Shown: piece by piece, positions 58,831 through 64,000 of the stretch
Layout: every line of letters begins with the position of its first letter
Numbering within the stretch: position 1 is the first letter of the stretch
NCBI RefSeq assembly: GCF_037975245.1
Contig: NC_092575.1
Location: 8,464,001 to 8,528,000, forward strand
Source: Apostichopus japonicus
Taxonomy: Eukaryota; Echinodermata; Holothuroidea; Aspidochirotida; Stichopodidae
Reading direction: 5' to 3'
Length of the DNA: 64,000 nucleotides
The notes under the pieces: model-generated
Told to the model about the DNA's origin: nothing
Databases searched by the model: none
Seen by the model: the letters and a program-made list of their open reading frames with translations, nothing else
Program-made: the position numbers and the translations under genes

Positions 58831-60517
58831 AGGAAGCAAACTAAATTTCATAATAGTTCGTCTTGGAGTTTCAACAACAATGGTTAACGACACCTGCAGC
58901 TGCGGCTTGCTGCATGCATGAGAGGTGAAGTAGGCAATGTTTAGGCCACCTTTTCTATGCCCCTCCCACATCTGGGTGACCACTACTATCCTAAAAAGGC
59001 ATGGTCAGTCACACGGGGTATTGTCGGGTGACGCATCTATTCCAGGTTCTACGCCAAAGCGACCAAAGTCCCACGCCGCCTATGTGCAGTATCTTGACTA
59101 GCAACTTTCCAGCAATCGTTAGGCCTGTAGCCTTTGCCAATTACCCTTCGCCATATGGCTTGTTGTAATGATGGTTCTTAGCAGATAAAGTACGGTGACG
59201 GTTTTTGAGGTGGTCTACTTGTTGCACAGTAAGTAGCCCACACACTTGGCTGGTCTGGACTCGTTCCTGATGGTACAGCTGGTGGGACGATCAGGTAGAC
59301 TTCGTCAGTCGTAGAGGGTAGCTAGAACCGCCTTAGCATCCTGTAACTGCCTTTAACGCTCCCCTCAGAGCGCGGCTGCAGAAGGGCATGCTTGTTAATC
59401 ACAGGACAGCCGTGGATGATGTGACTCCATAACATAAGCTTAGGTTGGTATATCCGCACTACCTGTTTCAGGAACTCCGCCTACTCATTTGCCATGTGAC
59501 CATGGACAGCGACCCTCACATGTAGTATCCTTCGAAGGAACCTGAGAAAGTTTAATGTCACACCCAGGACATATTAATAATAATATCTACTCCTTAGCCT
59601 TAGCAGGCGTTTGCGGGAGACTAAATAATTGTATCTACTCCCACCACTACGTGGGAAAGCAATTATACAACTCCTTTCAACGAACGTTAGAAATTTACAG
59701 GAGCTAACCAGTAATATATACCCGGCCTTTCTTTAGCCAATGTTCTCTTGCACGCAATTAATAATACCACTGAAATTATACTCATTCAACTATTTCCAAC
59801 AAATCCGTACCGAGACTACAGGTTGATGTTGCACGAAGTAGGAAGACGCGATGAGAATAGTAGCAGAAGCGCTACACGAATAGTTCCGGAATGCAACGCA
59901 TTGTGATGAGATTTACAAGTGTACCACTGTGATTGGCTGGGAGTGTAAGGCCCCAGAAGTTGCAGCACTTTTAAACATTGTAGCGATTTTGGAGCGCAAG
60001 AATACATGCCAGAAAGAGGAATTACACTTAAATTTCTCTGGAACCCCTCAGGAGAAAACATGGGCACAGGGGGCTTCTAGCTAGTGGAAAGCCCGGAGCT
60101 CAGATGTTTCAGACATTCCTTTTTCTCTGTTAGCGGGCTTAAAGCCCTGGTGGGGGTCCAGGGGAGCAGCTCCTGGAAATTGGCTTTGGCGATATCTCTT
60201 GTTCTCACGTAGCGACTTTAAGCACAAAAGAACATGTCGGTAAGAGGAAAGTTAATTTCTGTGGAAGGTATTCCAAGCCCGGAAGCTACAGTGCTCCCAG
60301 GCAGTTCACTCGTAGGAAATTTGAATTAAATACAGAAATACATTCTAGACATTCCAATACATTGAAATGTATTTTAAAATCTTTGTGAGAACCAGTTGCA
60401 ATTCCCCGGAAGGTTGAGAATTTGGTAGCCTTATATTATACGAAAGTAAAGGAAATTTGGACGTTAGGGAGAATCTTTCAGTTTTGCTTTACCGTAGCGG
60501 ACTTGGTGGGGGGTTAG
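58831..60517. other. Unassigned stretch next to the LINE
   Basis: Part of 58831-59560 may be the 5' region of the - strand LINE, but I cannot define a frame. Near 60130-60200, CCTGGTGGGGGTCCAGGGGA resembles the G-rich segment of the core repeat. No host exon is supported. Confidence 0.35.
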
Positions 60518-62389
60518 CAGGCGCGTATCCAGGGGGGCGTTGGGGGCGCGCCCCCCCCCCGGGTAAGAAAAAGAGGAGGGAAAAAAAGAAGAAGAAAAAA
60601 GGAGGGGAAAAAGAGGAGGAAGGAGAGGAAGGAAGGGAAAGAAAAAGAAGAAAGAGAGAAAAAGGAGAAAAGGAGGGAGTAGAAGAAAAACGCCAGGACA
60701 CCGGGAAGAGAAGAGGAACAGGCATAATGACAGCGCTGATCACTATTATATACACAGGTTAGCCAGTGACAAATCGAGGATTACGGAGGAGTGTGCGTCA
60801 CACCCTACCTCTTATACCGACAACTCCATTTTTGACGTTTCCATTTTTCATCTCTCACTAATGTAGATATATATACATATACTATATATGGTTGATCATA
60901 ACGCGTGTGTGTGTATACGGACGCCTTAAATTGTGCAATTGTGCTATGAAACCAACTGTGGCTGGTCTCGAACTCGGCCGAGTCGTCGGGGAACATGACG
61001 CACCCATCACTTCTTGAGATTGTTTCACATCTGCATGAAAACGCGCGCCCACAACCCTGCGCCCCACCCCTCTAATCGCTTCCGATGAGTTACGAAACTT
61101 AATTAATGACCTTCGCCCGTATACCAAGACCTTGGCAAAATCCGACAACACACCACACACCTACATGGAGTGTGACCACTTCCGACTTTGCAATTTCCCA
61201 AGATCAGGCCCGAAAAATCCAAGAAATCCAAAGGGCACTGTTCTGTATGGATATCTAGCAATATCTAGCGATATCTAGGGATGAAAATCCCAAGATCTTC
61301 CCTAAACTGAAGGCAGATAGAGAATCGAAGCCTTCAGTGTGTAATGAACTTGAAACTGTGCGTCTTTCGAAATGAAAAGAATGTGGGGCAAAGTAGCGTA
61401 ACTCCTATGGGCTCGGACCGTGCTGAGCAGGTGGCCCCGACCAAAAGGGGCCCCCGCTATACTGATGCACAGAAAAAGGGTATACCTCTTTGGATAGGGA
61501 GGGCCCGTTTTACTAGGAGAGAAAAACTCATGCAAAGACTGAACAAGACAATATCCATATTTTAACGTGATACGGAATAAAGACATCATGATCATGGGCT
61601 CATTGGGTATTAATGTCTGTATCGAGCTACTTGTGTTATTTATTATTATAATCGAAAACGAAGTATATAATTTAATACCCAATTTTCAGCCAATGTTGTA
61701 CTGAGTACAAAATCGGGACATATGATTTTTTGAAAAATTCTAAAACAATAACCCAACACCCAACAGACTTTTTTTAATTTCCTTCAACGAACTTTTATAA
61801 TAGCCGTTATAAGAGGTTTTAATATTTGTACACCTATAAATTAACTGTGTCTGAATTGTCGAAAATTTCCTGACCAACATTCTTCATCATACTTCCCTCT
61901 ACTCGTGCAATTTTGACCGGTCTGTTAGGTTTTTCTATATTGGTTGTTCATACATGAAATTTTGTGCAACATTATGGGTATGTTTTGAAGTGATTTTATT
62001 CACGAGAATTGTGAATTTTCAAATTCTGAACAAATGATGGGCTTAAAACCTTGAAAAGTGGGGCTTACGGGTATTGTGGGCCGCGACGTAGAATCACCTA
62101 CAAAAGCAATGATCCACAGGAGATGCGATGCGGTCGAACATGATGTGTGACTGGTGACAATCTTCAAAAAGGTTATGGATGGAAAAAAAAACTATTGGGA
62201 AATTCTTGGTTCTCAGGCAAAAGTGTACATCTGGTTGGTCATTTCAAGCCCGAGAAGTGCCATTTCCGGTGATCTGGGGGGTATCAAAACCAGAAATTTT
62301 CATGTACGCTGCGCGCCAACCAATGGTGGCGCTCCGCTTAGATAGTAATTCGTGCCCCCTGGGGTAAGAAAATCCTGGATACGCCCCTG
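60518..62389. mobile_element. TIR element (CAGGSGCGTATCCAGG ends), ~1.9 kb
   Basis: The left end CAGGCGCGTATCCAGG and right end (reverse complement CAGGGGCGTATCCAGG) differ at one base. GTTAG occurs directly outside each end, a possible 5-bp duplication, but no clean 8-bp one. The left part carries a G/C-rich run and a long polypurine tract; the right part carries the 43-bp shared block (62304-62346, reverse). The same left end is at positions 105-1. The middle (60.7-62.1 kb) has no recognisable transposase and may include other insertions. Confidence 0.65.
60566..60690 (+). repeat. Polypurine tract, ~125 nt
   Basis: Almost uninterrupted A/G (AAGAGGAGGGAAAAAAAGAA, GGAGGGGAAAAAGAGGAGGA). It has mirror-like segments, so triplex-type structure is possible. 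The copy at 1-60 is its pyrimidine complement. Confidence 0.85.
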
Positions 62390-62561
62390 GTTAGGTGCTG
62401 GCAAGCATATCAGTAATTGGGGGTCAACTGATGCCCCATGCCCCTTCCCATTGGGGCTGCCACTGTTTGAGGTAGGCGTGTAATTGCTCACCAGTCATTG
62501 AAACTATTACAATAAACTATTACACACATGATAAAACGACAGCACTGCTGTAAGTTTCATA

Positions 62562-63645
62562 CAGGCGCGGCGGAACGGAAAAATTATTGGGGGGGCTAAT
62601 GTGTGGAGACTATCTAAGCGGAGCGCCACCATCGGTTGGCGCGGAGCGTACAAGAAAATTTTGGGTTTTTTCAAACCCCCAGATGGCCGGAAACGGCACT
62701 TCCCGAGTGTTTTATGCTGCAAATACCTAGCCCTAAAATATGGGTCTCAAGCCTGCAATTTCTCAGATTGCACGTAAAAGTCTGTATAAAATATTGTAAT
62801 TTGTATATTCGATGGTGTTTTAAGAGAGTAGCTATTACTCGTAGTGTACTCGCAAAGACGTTTTTGAGTGTAGTAAGGGCAGTGGTGGAGCTAGGGGTAT
62901 TGGTCAGCGGGGTCAAGAATGGTCTGTAGGGGCGCTTTCGACACTATCTAAGCGGAGCGCCACCACAGGTTGGCGCGGAGCGTACAGAAAATTTTTGAGT
63001 AAAGATACTCCCTAGATTGCAGGAAATGACCCTTTTCGGGCCTTGCTAATTTGCAGATAAACGGAGAATAAATAGGTGTCGTCGCCATTTTGTCGGAAAA
63101 TTACACCAACAGAATATGACAAATGTCAATAGGTATATGAGAGCGCAATAAAATAGTCAATAATCGCGAATAAGTAAAAAGTAGTGAAAAGCTGAAAAGG
63201 TCGCCAGCAGTCCATTTGAGTCCGTCAGGGGGGGGGGGGGCATCCGCCCCTGACTGTATATATGGACGCTCCGCCACTAAGTAAGGGGATGTTGGAGAAC
63301 TGGCTGAAATGAGGCAAGTCATTGGCCTAAGACGAAGTTGTGTTACGCTTACCGGTACTCACACTCACTGCTTCCACTTTTCACGGGGCGTGAAGACGCG
63401 GTTGGGGTGACAATGTGGTCTATAGCCAGGGGACGGGCCGAGGGTCCCCCAGCAATTACTAAAATTATTACACCTATATAGTATACGTGTGCATCAGACA
63501 GATCGACAAGTATGCATTGAAAAATGGACAAATGCACGTTTCGGAGCCTTGGTAAATATTGGGGGGGCTTATCATGCATTTGCCCCCTCAACTTTTTCAT
63601 TGGGGGGGCTGAGCCCCCCCAAGCCCCCCCGTTCCGCCGCCACTG
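62562..63645. mobile_element. hAT-like element containing a nested ~400-bp hAT-like copy
   Basis: The left end CAGGCGCGGCGGAACGG and right end (reverse complement CAGTGGCGGCGGAACGG) match at 15 of 17 bases. The exact 8-bp duplication GTTTCATA flanks it (62554-62561 and 63646-63653). It carries the 43-bp shared block at 62609-62651. Removing the nested element at 62880-63279 leaves about 680 bp, similar in size to the elements at 19235 and 54128. Confidence 0.92.
62880..63279 (+). mobile_element. hAT-like non-autonomous element, ~400-bp family, copy B
   Basis: Starts CAGTGGTGGAGCTAGGGG and ends GCTCCGCCACTA, with the exact 8-bp duplication AGTAAGGG on both sides (62872-62879 and 63280-63287). 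It is co-linear with 9399-9799. It sits inside the 62562-63645 element and so is the younger of the two insertions. Confidence 0.92.
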
Positions 63646-63653
63646 GTTTCATA

Positions 63654-64000
63654 CCCGTGTAGGAAAGAATGACTTCTAATATTTAGATCGTACTTAATAA
63701 TTAGTGTAAAATGCCAATGGTCAGAAGGTCAGTGATGTTCAACAAGATGTTCAATATGGCCCGTCGCAAACTCCACCTAAATCGTAAGGATCATGAATTT
63801 CAGACTAGGTGGTTGTAAGAGAATGTGTCTACGCAGTGATGACATGGCAAAGCGGTCATATATCCAAAGTTTGGATGAGACAGATCTGCCATTCCATTCA
63901 TGGATTGTGTAAATGTATTGACCTTGCAATGGCACCAATTGGCCATATAGAATCATGGGTATTATTATCCTGGCACTTCTATGGTAGAATATTACGAGTA
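63654..64000. other. Unassigned right edge of the window
   Basis: No exon, repeat or element boundary recognised. Confidence 0.4.

Noticed and set aside
60457-60762. Open frames on both strands over the polypurine tract
   Set aside because: Pure A/G or C/T sequence rarely contains stops in some frames; the Lys/Glu/Arg-rich or Ser/Phe/Pro-rich translation is an artefact.

Overview
This is eukaryotic nuclear DNA: AT-rich, with short spliced exons, long introns and dense decayed transposable elements. No bacterial-type gene organisation is present. The two recognisable host genes are animal-like (Ran GTPase, BUD23 methyltransferase). Many short TAGGCCTA/CTAACGTTAG-type runs and 8-bp-TSD hAT-like elements suggest a marine invertebrate, probably a deuterostome such as an echinoderm. 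The species assignment is inference and could be wrong.

Host genes. RAN lies on the + strand: coding exons 17744-29720, a probable non-coding first exon ending at 17632, and a 3' UTR to about 31.4 kb. All six coding exons join in phase to 219 codons with every GTPase motif intact. BUD23 (18S rRNA guanine-N7 methyltransferase) lies on the - strand from ATG 51429 to stop 34326. Its ten coding exons join in phase to 281 codons. The two genes are convergent (tail to tail), with about 3 kb between RAN's poly(A) signal and the BUD23 stop. One is the central nuclear-transport GTPase and the other a nuclear ribosome-biogenesis enzyme; nothing in the sequence shows co-regulation.

Layout. 1-17 kb: no convincing complete gene; several small inverted-repeat elements, and a 3.6 kb element (13247-16841) with perfect 40-bp terminal inverted repeats and an extraordinary degenerate array in its middle. 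17.5-31.4 kb: RAN; its 5.8 kb second intron is loaded with nested hAT-like elements, and a later intron carries a broken duplicate of one of its own exons. 34.3-51.4 kb: BUD23, whose introns contain a minisatellite, a retroelement gag-like fragment, a family of TGACCT-rich repeats and a decayed Ty3/gypsy retrotransposon. 51.6-64 kb: a MITE just upstream of BUD23, tRNA-derived SINE-like sequences, a degenerate LINE with a nested element, and several hAT-like elements with exact 8-bp target-site duplications.

The most interesting signals are non-genic. A 43-bp block recurs six times, always at the same length, inside hAT-like elements whose terminal repeats differ. There is a chain of nested insertions with paralogous empty sites in the same window. 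The 3.6 kb TIR element has subterminal ATATCGTGAT-type repeats and no visible transposase.
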